This document shows, piece after piece, positions 56,943 through 64,000 of a stretch of 64,000 nucleotides of DNA. Source of the DNA: CBDCWT01 sp965223305 (GTDB lineage Bacteria > Planctomycetota > Planctomycetia > Pirellulales > Pirellulaceae); the NCBI GenBank assembly GCA_965223305.1, contig CBDCWT010000088.1:1-64000 (forward strand), read 5' to 3'. The notes under the pieces were generated by a model. That model made no database searches and was not told the origin of the DNA. It saw nothing but the letters and a program-made list of their open reading frames with translations. The translations under genes and the position numbers were made by a program. Each line of letters begins with the position of its first letter. Positions within the stretch are counted from its first letter, which is position 1.

Positions 56943-59258
56943 CTACGGAAAACGTAGGTGTTTGTGCAGGAACTTGAACGTGCCGTCGCCATGGATGGTG
57001 TGCGGACCTACAAACCACTCGATCTCGGTACGGTCGCCGATGCCGAGCCGCGCTTGGTAGAGATTCCGCACTTTGGCGTATTCGTACGCCACCCACTGGT
57101 CAGGAGCGACGCCGTCGAAATGGCCGCGCTCGACCATGAATGGCCGCGGGGCAATCAGCGCCGCCATTTCGGCATAGTTGAAAGTGCTCCCTAAGTCCCA
57201 CTCAAATATCTCGTACTCGCCGGTCCAAACATAGCTGTAGCGCGAACGGTTTGAAGCACATTTCTTCACCCAGTCATTAAAGTCCGCCGAGCAGATGGAC
57301 AAGCAGTAGTCATCAACCAGTGGTGGAATCCGCATGGCACTCTTGCCGCCGTAGGACAGACCGTAGAAGGCGATCCGGTCGGGATCGACAAAGGCGAGCG
57401 ACTTCAGCCAACCCACAATTTGCTGATGCTGCGGCACCATGATCGAGAAAAGTGTCTTTTTGAGCGGGTTCGCTTTCCGCTGCAACGTGCGAAACCGATC
57501 ACCAAAGATGTAGATATTCTGGGGCGCAAAGGTGATGAAGCCACGCTCGGCGAGCTTGGCAGCGAAGTCGTGGTAGGCGCGATGATCGCCCGCGACGACA
57601 TCTTGCGGCCTGCCCTCCAAACCGTGTTGACAGACCACAACCGGCCGGCGGTCACCGGGCTGAATTCCTTTGGGGACGCAGAGGATGCCGTAGGCAAATA
57701 CGTCGGGATAGACGTCGAGTACGATCTCATAACCCGTCCAACTCGGCTCGTCGTACGATTGCCGGCTGCGGGGGTTCGGCGCCAGCAACGGATGGTCGAA
57801 CGCCCCCACGACCTCGTCGCGGAAATACTGACGGTACCACTCGACCGAGCTTTCGTAGGCCGCCAAAGAGCTGGTATCCAGTTTCTTCATGAACTCGGCG
57901 CGGACATACGGACTTTCACGCAGCAGCCACTGATTGTGTTGGTCGAGTTGGTCGATCTGCCGCTGCTGCCGTCCAGCCGCTGCGGCGTGAGGTCCCGTCG
58001 TGGCAAGACGTTTCGCACCGGCTGGCAGCACTGCCTGAGGGCTCAGCGGCCGCAAGAATGCGGAGAGGCATTCGTCTCGAAAGTAGGCGGTGTCCGCGGT
58101 TGTCTCGATCCTCCACTGGCTAACCGCTGCTGCGGCCGAGTCGGCCGCCGGTACGCTGCCGACCATTTCCAGTAACCGTTGTTTCTCCCGTTGCACCGCG
58201 ACCGGAGTTTGGGGGACTCGCACCGCCGGCGCACCACCTTCACCCGGCAACTCTCCCGCAGGCGCCGGAGAACTATCCACAACCAACACCCGGGGAGCAA
58301 TCAAGCTGGCAATCTCCGCGTCTCCGAACTCCCTCAGCAGCCCGAATACGTTGCGATCGATTGGCTCTTGCCAGATGGTCTGCCGTGAGCCGAAATAACC
58401 GCTCACTCCGGCCGCCTCGATTCTCGGGTCGAGTGCCGTAGCGTAAAGGGCCAGCAAACCTCCCTCACCGTAGCCAATCACACCAATGCTGCGATCTTCG
58501 TCGCGGGCCTCGCTCGAGAACCAGTCGACACAAGCTAGTACCTTCTGCAATTCGTAACCGATCAGGTGGCGGCCTAGCTCGAAGGCGGAACGGTAGAGAT
58601 ACTCGCGATTGGTCAGATTGGCTCGGCCGGCTTGTCCTGGCGGCGACCGTGGCTTCATCTGGCGGTTGACCAGGACCGGAACGACCACGCGACATCCGCT
58701 TTCGGCTAACCTGCGCGCATACTGCGATTCCGGCGGAACTCCTGCGGTGAGGCCGACGATCTGTTCGGGTTCTTGATCGGCATCAGGGATCGCAATGACA
58801 TCGGCCACCGGCTCCCGATCCCCGGGAAGCAGCAACAGCCCCTCTCCCCAGACATTGCCGAACGCGGGCCACTGGATCGGGATGACTTTTACGTCAGCGC
58901 CGGCAGCGACCGGCAGTACTTCCTGGGTATCGCGCACCAAGCGGGGCGCAGCGAAGGGGGTCCTCGTGTCGCGCATTCCCAACAATTCTGCTAGCCGTTG
59001 GCGGTTCACCGAAACGGAACGGTCGTAGGCCGCTGCGGAGGCCCGCTCGCGGTGCCAGTGTTTCCCGCGTTGTTCGATCGAGCGAGCGAGTTCGGCGAGC
59101 AAGAAACGATCGATCCCTGCGATCATCTCCGAAGCCAGATCGCCCTCGACCTGCAGCGGTCGCGTGCCGGGCAAGGCGTCTGCCGCGGAAGCGATCGAGC
59201 GGGCAAGCAACAGTAAGAGCAGGAACGACAGTGCGACGCGGTGTTGAAAACGGTTCAT
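56943..59258 (-). CDS. Secreted tandem alpha/beta-hydrolase protein
   Basis: About 771 residues from the ATG at 59258 (signal peptide RVALSFLLLLLLARSIASA); an ATG 33 bases upstream is possible. Two hydrolase domains. Domain 1 (~150-340) has GVIGYGEGGLLALYATAL, where the nucleophile elbow GXSXG reads GYGEG and lacks Ser. Domain 2 (~470-771) has VVVCQHGLEGRPQDVV, RIAFYGLSYGGKSAMR (intact nucleophile Ser in GLSYG), a late MVERGHFDGV and a final GPHTIHGDGT with a His suited to the triad. Such proteins act like acetyl-xylan esterases or dienelactone hydrolases in the periplasm. Single gene, flanked by the pnt operon and an acyltransferase-like gene. Confidence 0.8.
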   Translation of the reverse strand: MNRFQHRVALSFLLLLLLARSIASAADALPGTRPLQVEGDLASEMIAGIDRFLLAELARSIEQRGKHWHRERASAAAYDRSVSVNRQRLAELLGMRDTRTPFAAPRLVRDTQEVLPVAAGADVKVIPIQWPAFGNVWGEGLLLLPGDREPVADVIAIPDADQEPEQIVGLTAGVPPESQYARRLAESGCRVVVPVLVNRQMKPRSPPGQAGRANLTNREYLYRSAFELGRHLIGYELQKVLACVDWFSSEARDEDRSIGVIGYGEGGLLALYATALDPRIEAAGVSGYFGSRQTIWQEPIDRNVFGLLREFGDAEIASLIAPRVLVVDSSPAPAGELPGEGGAPAVRVPQTPVAVQREKQRLLEMVGSVPAADSAAAAVSQWRIETTADTAYFRDECLSAFLRPLSPQAVLPAGAKRLATTGPHAAAAGRQQRQIDQLDQHNQWLLRESPYVRAEFMKKLDTSSLAAYESSVEWYRQYFRDEVVGAFDHPLLAPNPRSRQSYDEPSWTGYEIVLDVYPDVFAYGILCVPKGIQPGDRRPVVVCQHGLEGRPQDVVAGDHRAYHDFAAKLAERGFITFAPQNIYIFGDRFRTLQRKANPLKKTLFSIMVPQHQQIVGWLKSLAFVDPDRIAFYGLSYGGKSAMRIPPLVDDYCLSICSADFNDWVKKCASNRSRYSYVWTGEYEIFEWDLGSTFNYAEMAALIAPRPFMVERGHFDGVAPDQWVAYEYAKVRNLYQARLGIGDRTEIEWFVGPHTIHGDGTFKFLHKHLRFP

Positions 59259-59325
59259 GATGGCGGCGACCGATATCTGCGAGCAGAACATAGCGAATTA
59301 AATAAGTCAGGCCGGGTGTCTCCGC

Positions 59326-60432
59326 TCAGATTTTCACAAAGATCCGAAACCGATAAAACAACGCCATGATGACGAACCAAAACAACACGTACGTCACAGC
59401 ATAGGCGAGAGAGGCATTGATCGGAGTCGCCCAACTCGAGAAGACGTTCAAGAACAGCCATTGCTTGAGGGAGATACTCTCTGAACCGACCGTCCAAACA
59501 CGGAGGATGTCCGCAGCCAGGCCGGACAGCACGAAAACCGCGATCGAGTTCATGCCGAACACGATGGCGGGATAAAACCACTTCTTTCCGCCCAGTACGT
59601 CGCAGAAGTAGTAGCAGATAGCCAAAAACACTAACGCGGCGCCGCCCGTGTAGATCACATACGAGCTCGTCCAAATGTGCTTGTTGATCGGGAACCACGC
59701 GTCCGCGACACGACCGGCAACCAGCAGCGTCAGGCCCGCCGCCACCAACCCCACAGCCGTTGTCTGTCGGCTACGGTCGCCCCGCAGCCAGCAGCCAGTG
59801 ACGGAACCGACCAGCGTCGATGCCACAGCCGGTATCGTGCTCAAGAGGCCTTCTGGGTCCCAAGTGCCCTGGTACTTGCGGCCGGGGAGAAACAAGCTGT
59901 CGATGTACGCGGCTAAGTTGCCGTCAGGGGTGAGCACACCTGCCCCATAACCCGGAACTGGTATCCGCGTCATCGCCAGCCAATACCCCGCAAGCAACAC
60001 CGCAGCTGTGGCGAGCTGCCCGCGAACACCCGTGTTTAAGACGACGAGCGACGCCACGCCGTAGACGACCGCGATCCTCTGTAGCACTCCTGCGATGCGG
60101 AGCGTCGCTAGGTCGAAATCCGGAAACAGGTTCAAGAACACTCCGATCAGGAAAATCAAGACCGTTCGCCGCAGCACTTTCCGGTAAATCCCCTTGCTGC
60201 GCGACGCCAACTGGTGGGCAAACGAATACGCCATCGCCACACCGACGATAAACAAGAAAAATGGAAAAACCAGATCCGTGGGAGTGCAACCGTTCCACTC
60301 GGCGTGCCTGAGCGGCGGGTAGACATGCGACCAGCTGCCGGGATTGTTGACCAGAATCATCCCCGCAATCGTGAGTCCTCGAAACGCATCCAGAGATACC
60401 AGTCGCTGGCCAAGTTGTTTTTGTTCCGGCAT
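59326..60432 (-). CDS. Heparan-alpha-glucosaminide N-acetyltransferase-like membrane protein
   Basis: About 368 residues from the ATG at 60432 (an upstream GTG at 60480 is possible). RLVSLDAFRGLTIAGMILVNNPGSWSHVYPPLRHAEWNGCTPTDLVFPFFLFIVGVAMAYS is the typical start of DUF5009/HGSNAT-like acyltransferases, followed by about ten helices (LGGYWLAMTRIPVPGYGAG, NKHIWTSSYVIYTGGAALVFLA, WFYPAIVFGMNSIAVFVLSGL). The conserved His in RHAEWNG is the predicted acetyl acceptor. It would acetylate sugars on envelope polysaccharides using cytoplasmic acetyl-CoA. Common in planctomycetes and Bacteroidetes. Confidence 0.87.
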   Translation of the reverse strand: MPEQKQLGQRLVSLDAFRGLTIAGMILVNNPGSWSHVYPPLRHAEWNGCTPTDLVFPFFLFIVGVAMAYSFAHQLASRSKGIYRKVLRRTVLIFLIGVFLNLFPDFDLATLRIAGVLQRIAVVYGVASLVVLNTGVRGQLATAAVLLAGYWLAMTRIPVPGYGAGVLTPDGNLAAYIDSLFLPGRKYQGTWDPEGLLSTIPAVASTLVGSVTGCWLRGDRSRQTTAVGLVAAGLTLLVAGRVADAWFPINKHIWTSSYVIYTGGAALVFLAICYYFCDVLGGKKWFYPAIVFGMNSIAVFVLSGLAADILRVWTVGSESISLKQWLFLNVFSSWATPINASLAYAVTYVLFWFVIMALFYRFRIFVKI

Positions 60433-60563
60433 CCGCAGTTCCGCGTTTTCCCGTCGGTCATCCTTGCCATGCGGTAGCACCGCGACGAAGATAAAGCTCG
60501 TGATGGCGTTAGGTAAGTCACTATCTTACCCGGTCGATCGAGCCCCCAACCAGTTGCCCGTCC

Positions 60564-61475
60564 GTGGCTTCAGTGTCCGCTAGTCTCAACCGCTTCATCC
60601 CCCTACTGCTGCTGGGATGCGTAAACTGTTTGGCGGTACCGACAATTACTATGGTCGGTCCAGGCCTGCAGGACTACCTAGGCGCTGCCTGGCTGGGCAT
60701 TGTCTGTGCCCAAATCGGACTTGTCGCAATCTGGGGTGTGTTCAGCTCTGCCGCATTCCTGTGGCGAATGGGCATCTGTGCTGTGATCGGTCTGTTTCTG
60801 TATGGATCTTTGGCGTTCGGCGTCCTAATGTTGGCCCGGTTGGGAACGCCGACCGTGCCCGCGCGAGTTCTGTTGATGTTCGTCCTGATGGCGCCGATGG
60901 TCTTCCTAGCGGTTCAGCTGCCGCTGTGGGGTGCTCGAACCTGGTTGCGTTGGCAGGTCGTGAGGAGGTCGCAACCAGCTGCCGGCTCGTATCAGCAGCT
61001 GACAGGTCTCAAGGACTTTATCTGGGGCGCGTCCGCGGCGAGCGTCGGACTCTCGCTGGCCAAAATCAGCTCGCTTGCGGCTCCGAATGGTAACCCGAAC
61101 GACGCTCTTGCAATGTTCCTCGCCGCTCTGGCTGGAGCCGCCGCGAGTGCCAGTCTGGGTAGCTTGCCGCCTCTGCTGTTGCTCACGCTGGGAGTGCGCC
61201 GTTTTCGCTACGGGCTGGTGGGCGTCGCGATTTGGTGTGCGGCCGTCGTTGCAATGCTGACTTGGGGACTGTCTTTCTTCGGGCCTGTCACCGCCGGTCT
61301 GTTCAACGGATGTTTGCTGGTCGTCGTCAGTTTTGCGATCCTCACCGGTGGGGTCCTCTGGCGGGCTCGTTCGATTGGCTACCAGCTCCGCTGGAGAAAA
61401 TCCGAAACGAGACGAATGATCGAACGAGCAGTAGTCCACACGGAAAAGCACACAGCCGGTAGCTCGGCAGGTTAG
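60564..61475 (+). CDS. Hypothetical polytopic membrane protein
   Basis: A 303-residue protein with a GTG start and about eight hydrophobic helices (FIPLLLLGCVNCLAV, AWLGIVCAQIGLVAIWGVF, ICAVIGLFLYGSLAFGVLML, and others). A central loop (RRSQPAAGSYQQLTGLKDFIWG) and a basic C-terminal tail (RWRKSETRRMIERAVVH) are presumably cytoplasmic. No motif was recognised. It is divergent from the acyltransferase-like gene and followed by foldback element copy 4. Confidence 0.65.
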   Translation: MASVSASLNRFIPLLLLGCVNCLAVPTITMVGPGLQDYLGAAWLGIVCAQIGLVAIWGVFSSAAFLWRMGICAVIGLFLYGSLAFGVLMLARLGTPTVPARVLLMFVLMAPMVFLAVQLPLWGARTWLRWQVVRRSQPAAGSYQQLTGLKDFIWGASAASVGLSLAKISSLAAPNGNPNDALAMFLAALAGAAASASLGSLPPLLLLTLGVRRFRYGLVGVAIWCAAVVAMLTWGLSFFGPVTAGLFNGCLLVVVSFAILTGGVLWRARSIGYQLRWRKSETRRMIERAVVHTEKHTAGSSAG

Positions 61476-61576
61476 AAGTCACCCAACAAAGGCCAACAGA
61501 GAGTTGCTGAACTCTGGTCCTGCTCAATCTTGCGCAGCGAAAATGCAAAGCGAGTGGCGAGAAATCGGCAACCTAT

Positions 61577-61750
61577 CCCGAATTATTCATGAGCGATCTG
61601 CTGCGAGGTCGTAAGTCCATCCGTGGCTTCGTCATGCTTCACAATTCTCCCTCGACGTATTGCTTCAATACGCCTGCGGAAGAATTGCTCGCCTTCCTTG
61701 CCACGAACGTACTTACAACCTCTCGCCACGATCTTCATGAATAATCCGGG
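61577..61750 (-). mobile_element. 174-bp foldback element (MITE), copy 4
   Basis: Flanked by CTAT on both sides (61573-61576 and 61751-61754). Same orientation as copies 3 and 5. By eye it differs from copy 3 at three positions near its right end. It lies just downstream of the universal stress protein gene. Confidence 0.92.
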
Positions 61751-61774
61751 CTATTGCTTGTTGGTCACAGCGCC

Positions 61775-62221
61775 TTAGTCGGCCTTGGCTAGCTTGTCTC
61801 GTGGTTGTTTGAAGGTAAGCACCGGGCAGGTCGCCCGGCGGACGATCGCTTCCGCCACGCTTCCCATCAGCAGACGGGACAGGCCGGTGCGACCATGCGT
61901 ACCCATCACGATCAAATCCACCTCCTCATCTTCGGCCAGCCGTACAATCGCCGTTGCCGGCTCCCCGGTCACCAATCGACGCTCGCAGCGGACACTGCCA
62001 TCGGGCGGCACCAGCTCGTCGAGCATCCGCTGTAAATCGTCCAAGGCTGGATCCGGCAGACCGTAGTAGAGTTCACCGCCGCCGTAGGCCATCGGCGGTT
62101 CTTCGGCGTGAGCGATGAGCAAGGTGGCGCCCAGATCCCGCGCGAGCGAAGTAGCGAGTGAGAATGCTGCGTCGCTGGAATGAGAGAAGTCTGTAGGGAA
62201 GAGGATCTTGTTGGCCTTCAT
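61775..62221 (-). CDS. Universal stress protein (UspA family)
   Basis: A 148-residue cytoplasmic protein of the ATP-binding Usp type: KILFPTDFSHSSDAAFSLATSLA, TLLIAHAEEPP and EVDLIVMGTHGRTGLSRLLMGSVAEAIVRRATCPVL, where GXXGX9GS is the ATP-binding signature. AGGAGGTGAATC precedes the ATG, an unusually strong ribosome site for this window. The gene is bracketed by two foldback elements in the same orientation (copies 4 and 5). Usp proteins respond to starvation and stress. Confidence 0.93.
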   Translation of the reverse strand: MKANKILFPTDFSHSSDAAFSLATSLARDLGATLLIAHAEEPPMAYGGGELYYGLPDPALDDLQRMLDELVPPDGSVRCERRLVTGEPATAIVRLAEDEEVDLIVMGTHGRTGLSRLLMGSVAEAIVRRATCPVLTFKQPRDKLAKAD

Positions 62222-62427
62222 GATTCACCTCCTGAGGATCGCACGTGTTGGTAACTGGTCAACCTGACGCTTTGACAGACGGAGCGTGCCCAACTGGCTT
62301 GTTGTGCAGCCTGTGTGCCAGCATCACTTGCTGCTGGATCTTTTTGGCACATGTTGTGCATTTCCGTCTCACAGCCGACATCCGAGCCACGAGCTCGCCA
62401 GCCAGTGATACGAGTCACAGACATTAA

Positions 62428-62601
62428 CCCGAATTATTCATGAGCGATCTGCTGCGAGGTCGTAAGTCCATCCGTGGCTTCGTCATGCTTCACAATTCTC
62501 CCTCGACGTATTGATTCAATACGCCTGCGGAAGAATTGCTCGCCTTCCTTGCCACGAACGTACTTACAACCTCTCGCGACGACCTTCATGAATAATCCGG
62601 G
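62428..62601 (-). mobile_element. 174-bp foldback element (MITE), copy 5
   Basis: Flanked by TTAA on the left (62424-62427) and TCAA on the right (62602-62605), a target duplication with one mismatch. The central loop reads GATTC instead of GCTTC. It lies in the upstream region of the stress protein gene, about 200 bases from its start. Confidence 0.88.
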
Positions 62602-62731
62602 TCAATCATGTCTCCTAGCAAACTAGTACGAACTCCACGATCGTCCCAGCCCAACAACTGGCCTACCAAACCGCGATTTCGCGTGCGATACTGCACAGCT
62701 GTGCGTCAAACTAGCGCGCCGTGAGGCAATT

Positions 62732-63004
62732 ATGGACAAGCGACAGTTGAAAGCCACGTTGGATTCACTTCACGCCGAGTTGTCGACTGCCGGCTCTGTC
62801 GACGAGGACACGGCCGAATCGCTGCGAGACGTGGCACACGACATCGACCGTCTGCTCGCCACGGACGGCAAGCCCGATCGGGAGAGTGTCGAGTCCTTGG
62901 CCGAGAGATTGCGTGCGGTGGTGATTGACTTCGAGTCGAAGCACCCTCGGCTGGCCGGCGTGCTCAACCAACTGGTTGACGGACTGGCCAATTTGGGAAT
63001 CTAG
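62732..63004 (+). CDS. DUF4404 family protein
   Basis: A 90-residue acidic, helical protein: DKRQLKATLDSLHAELSTAG, LRDVAHDIDRLLATDG, ESLAERLRAVVIDFESKHPRLAGVLNQLVDGLANLGI. The C-terminal ESKHPRLAGVLNQLVDGLANLGI is typical of DUF4404, seen in many Gammaproteobacteria and planctomycetes. No signal peptide. Function unknown. It ends convergently ten bases from the DinB-like gene. Confidence 0.85.
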   Translation: MDKRQLKATLDSLHAELSTAGSVDEDTAESLRDVAHDIDRLLATDGKPDRESVESLAERLRAVVIDFESKHPRLAGVLNQLVDGLANLGI

Positions 63005-63014
63005 CTAGAATTCG

Positions 63015-63485
63015 TCACGGCGCTGGTTCCAAGTCTGCCACAATTCTGCGCAGCAACGCTGCCTGTCCTGAGTGGTAGGCCAGATGGTCCAGCTGGTGCA
63101 GGACGATGCTGCGGACGGTGTGCGAGCCACCCCGAAAAGACCTTGGCTGTTGCCAAGTGTCCTGGTCGATCGCAGCGAGAATCGGGTCGCAGTGGGCTCG
63201 CGTATCGGCCAGGTGTTGGATCAACGCCTGCCGGTCCATGCCACCCTCCCGGCTGAACTCGGAATCGCGGTCCCGCCGCCAGCTGCCTTGGGCGAGCCCA
63301 TTTTCCAACCAATCCCGCAGGGAGCCCGATACGTGACAAATCAAGTTGCCCAATGAGGAGACGCCGGAACGAGGTCGGACCCAGACCATTTCTTCCGGAA
63401 ACTCTTCAACGATTCCGCGAAGCTGGGCTATTCTGCGGTCCATGAGCTGGACGGCGAGCTGCGATTCGACGAAGGACACGGGCAC
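63015..63485 (-). CDS. DinB superfamily protein (DUF1572-like)
   Basis: A 156-residue four-helix-bundle protein with a GTG start behind AGGGAGGTG. Landmarks: LGNLICHVSGSLRDWLENGL and TVRSIVLHQLDHLAYHSGQAALLRRI, which place the three metal-binding histidines of DinB/YfiT-like hydrolases. It may act as a metal-dependent thiol transferase or hydrolase in stress defence; the family is diverse and the reaction is unknown. Confidence 0.85.
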   Translation of the reverse strand: MPVSFVESQLAVQLMDRRIAQLRGIVEEFPEEMVWVRPRSGVSSLGNLICHVSGSLRDWLENGLAQGSWRRDRDSEFSREGGMDRQALIQHLADTRAHCDPILAAIDQDTWQQPRSFRGGSHTVRSIVLHQLDHLAYHSGQAALLRRIVADLEPAP

Positions 63486-63627
63486 CTCCCTATATACCTA
63501 CAGTGGATTTATGCACATTAAAGTTGGCCTGCGGCAAGCTGGGCGACCCGTCCGTCGCGAGTCGGGGGCGACGGCGGGGATGCGGATGTTGGACCTCAGA
63601 TTTGCAGGGCCGAAGGTGCACGGAGAA

Positions 63628-63655
63628 TTGACGCAACTTGAATAAGGGGTAAAAT
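63628..63655 (+). promoter_or_regulatory. Promoter of the cold-shock gene
   Basis: TTGACG (63628-63633), a 16-base spacer and TAAAAT (63650-63655), a strong match. The predicted start near 63662 gives a structured leader of about 75 bases (GCGG-TGTTTTT-CCGC hairpin), as is usual for cold-shock mRNAs. Confidence 0.6.
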
Positions 63656-63736
63656 CACGGGCATGCGGTGTTTTTCCGCCTGAAGCAGTTTTTGTCAGGC
63701 AACGCCGCACTCATTTTGTTCAGGAGTGGGACCGTA

Positions 63737-63934
63737 ATGGCAGAAGGCACGATTAAGAAGTTGACGGAAAAAGGATTTGGATTTATCGAAACAGGAGGTG
63801 ACAAGGATCTGTTCTTCCACATGTCGAATCTCGAAGGGGTAACCTACGAGGAACTGCACGAGGGACAGAGAGTATCTTATACCGAGGGAATGGGGCCCAA
63901 GGGACCCCGGGCCGAGAACGTCAAACCAGTCTAA
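63737..63934 (+). CDS. Cold shock domain protein (CspA family)
   Basis: A 65-residue single OB-fold protein: AEGTIKKLTEKGFGFIE carries RNP1 (KGFGFI), DLFFHMSNL carries RNP2 (LFFH), then EELHEGQRVSY and GPRAENV. It binds single-stranded RNA/DNA as a chaperone. The ATG at 63737 gives the standard length; the longer upstream frame is leader. AGGAG lies about 11 bases upstream. The last 66 bases of the window show no further gene. Confidence 0.95.
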   Translation: MAEGTIKKLTEKGFGFIETGGDKDLFFHMSNLEGVTYEELHEGQRVSYTEGMGPKGPRAENVKPV

Positions 63935-64000
63935 TCCCTGGTCCGTTCTTCCCTCCAGTTGTTTCCTCTCTGTATTGGGGAGGAGGGGCATTCTAGCAGA

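Overview
The window looks like a chromosomal segment of a planctomycete (Pirellulales-like). This rests on family content: a DUF1549/DUF1553 protein paired with a DUF1501 protein, a TIGR03009-type protein, very large secreted proteins of unknown function, many Ser/Thr kinases, PQQ-type beta-propellers, and intergenic regions full of palindromic repeats. GC content is fairly high throughout. No rRNA, tRNA, CRISPR array or prophage was found. LAYOUT: 1-8.7 kb holds the 3' end of a PHP-type hydrolase, an amino acid permease, the DUF1501/DUF1553 pair and a cysH-rrf2 sulfur-assimilation operon. 8.7-14.2 kb holds rhaB, a Gfo/Idh/MocA oxidoreductase, a membrane protein and a YceI lipoprotein, interspersed with repeats and foldback elements. 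14.3-16.4 kb is an accessory-looking pair: a SorC-like sensor/regulator followed by a CAP12-type TIR effector. 16.4-31.6 kb holds a Ser/Thr kinase with a degenerate receiver domain, secreted proteins, glycerate 2-kinase, a sugar dehydrogenase, an FKBP isomerase, a putative small RNA, and hydroxyacid and D-amino-acid enzymes. 31.6-39.8 kb holds a 2090-residue secreted protein and a probable pseudokinase. 40.1-41.8 kb is an apparently intact IS1380-family insertion sequence with TTAA target duplications. 42.1-47 kb is a collinear mnmA-mscS-floA-FGE-like cluster. 47-49 kb is a divergent pair, a Pro/Asp-rich secreted protein and a dihydroorotate-dehydrogenase-like protein. 49-50 kb is a dense repeat island. 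50.1-52.0 kb holds a 54-residue Pup-like protein (C-terminus GGE) overlapping a PafA/Dop-family protein that carries a membrane-spanning insertion. 52.5-56.8 kb holds rplM-rpsI and a three-gene proton-translocating transhydrogenase operon. 56.9-64 kb holds a tandem alpha/beta-hydrolase, an acyltransferase-like membrane protein, a universal stress protein bracketed by foldback elements, DUF4404, DinB-like and cold-shock proteins. MOST NOTABLE: (1) a minimal pupylation module (pup plus a membrane-inserted ligase); (2) a SorC-TIR gene pair that could be a defence module; (3) five 174-bp foldback elements (MITEs) with 4-bp target duplications whose ends match the local IS1380 element, two of them inserted exactly at stop codons and one inside a composite palindromic repeat. 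Starts were re-chosen where a better ATG/GTG, ribosome binding site or signal peptide argued for it. All family calls are from motif recognition by eye, without database searches.
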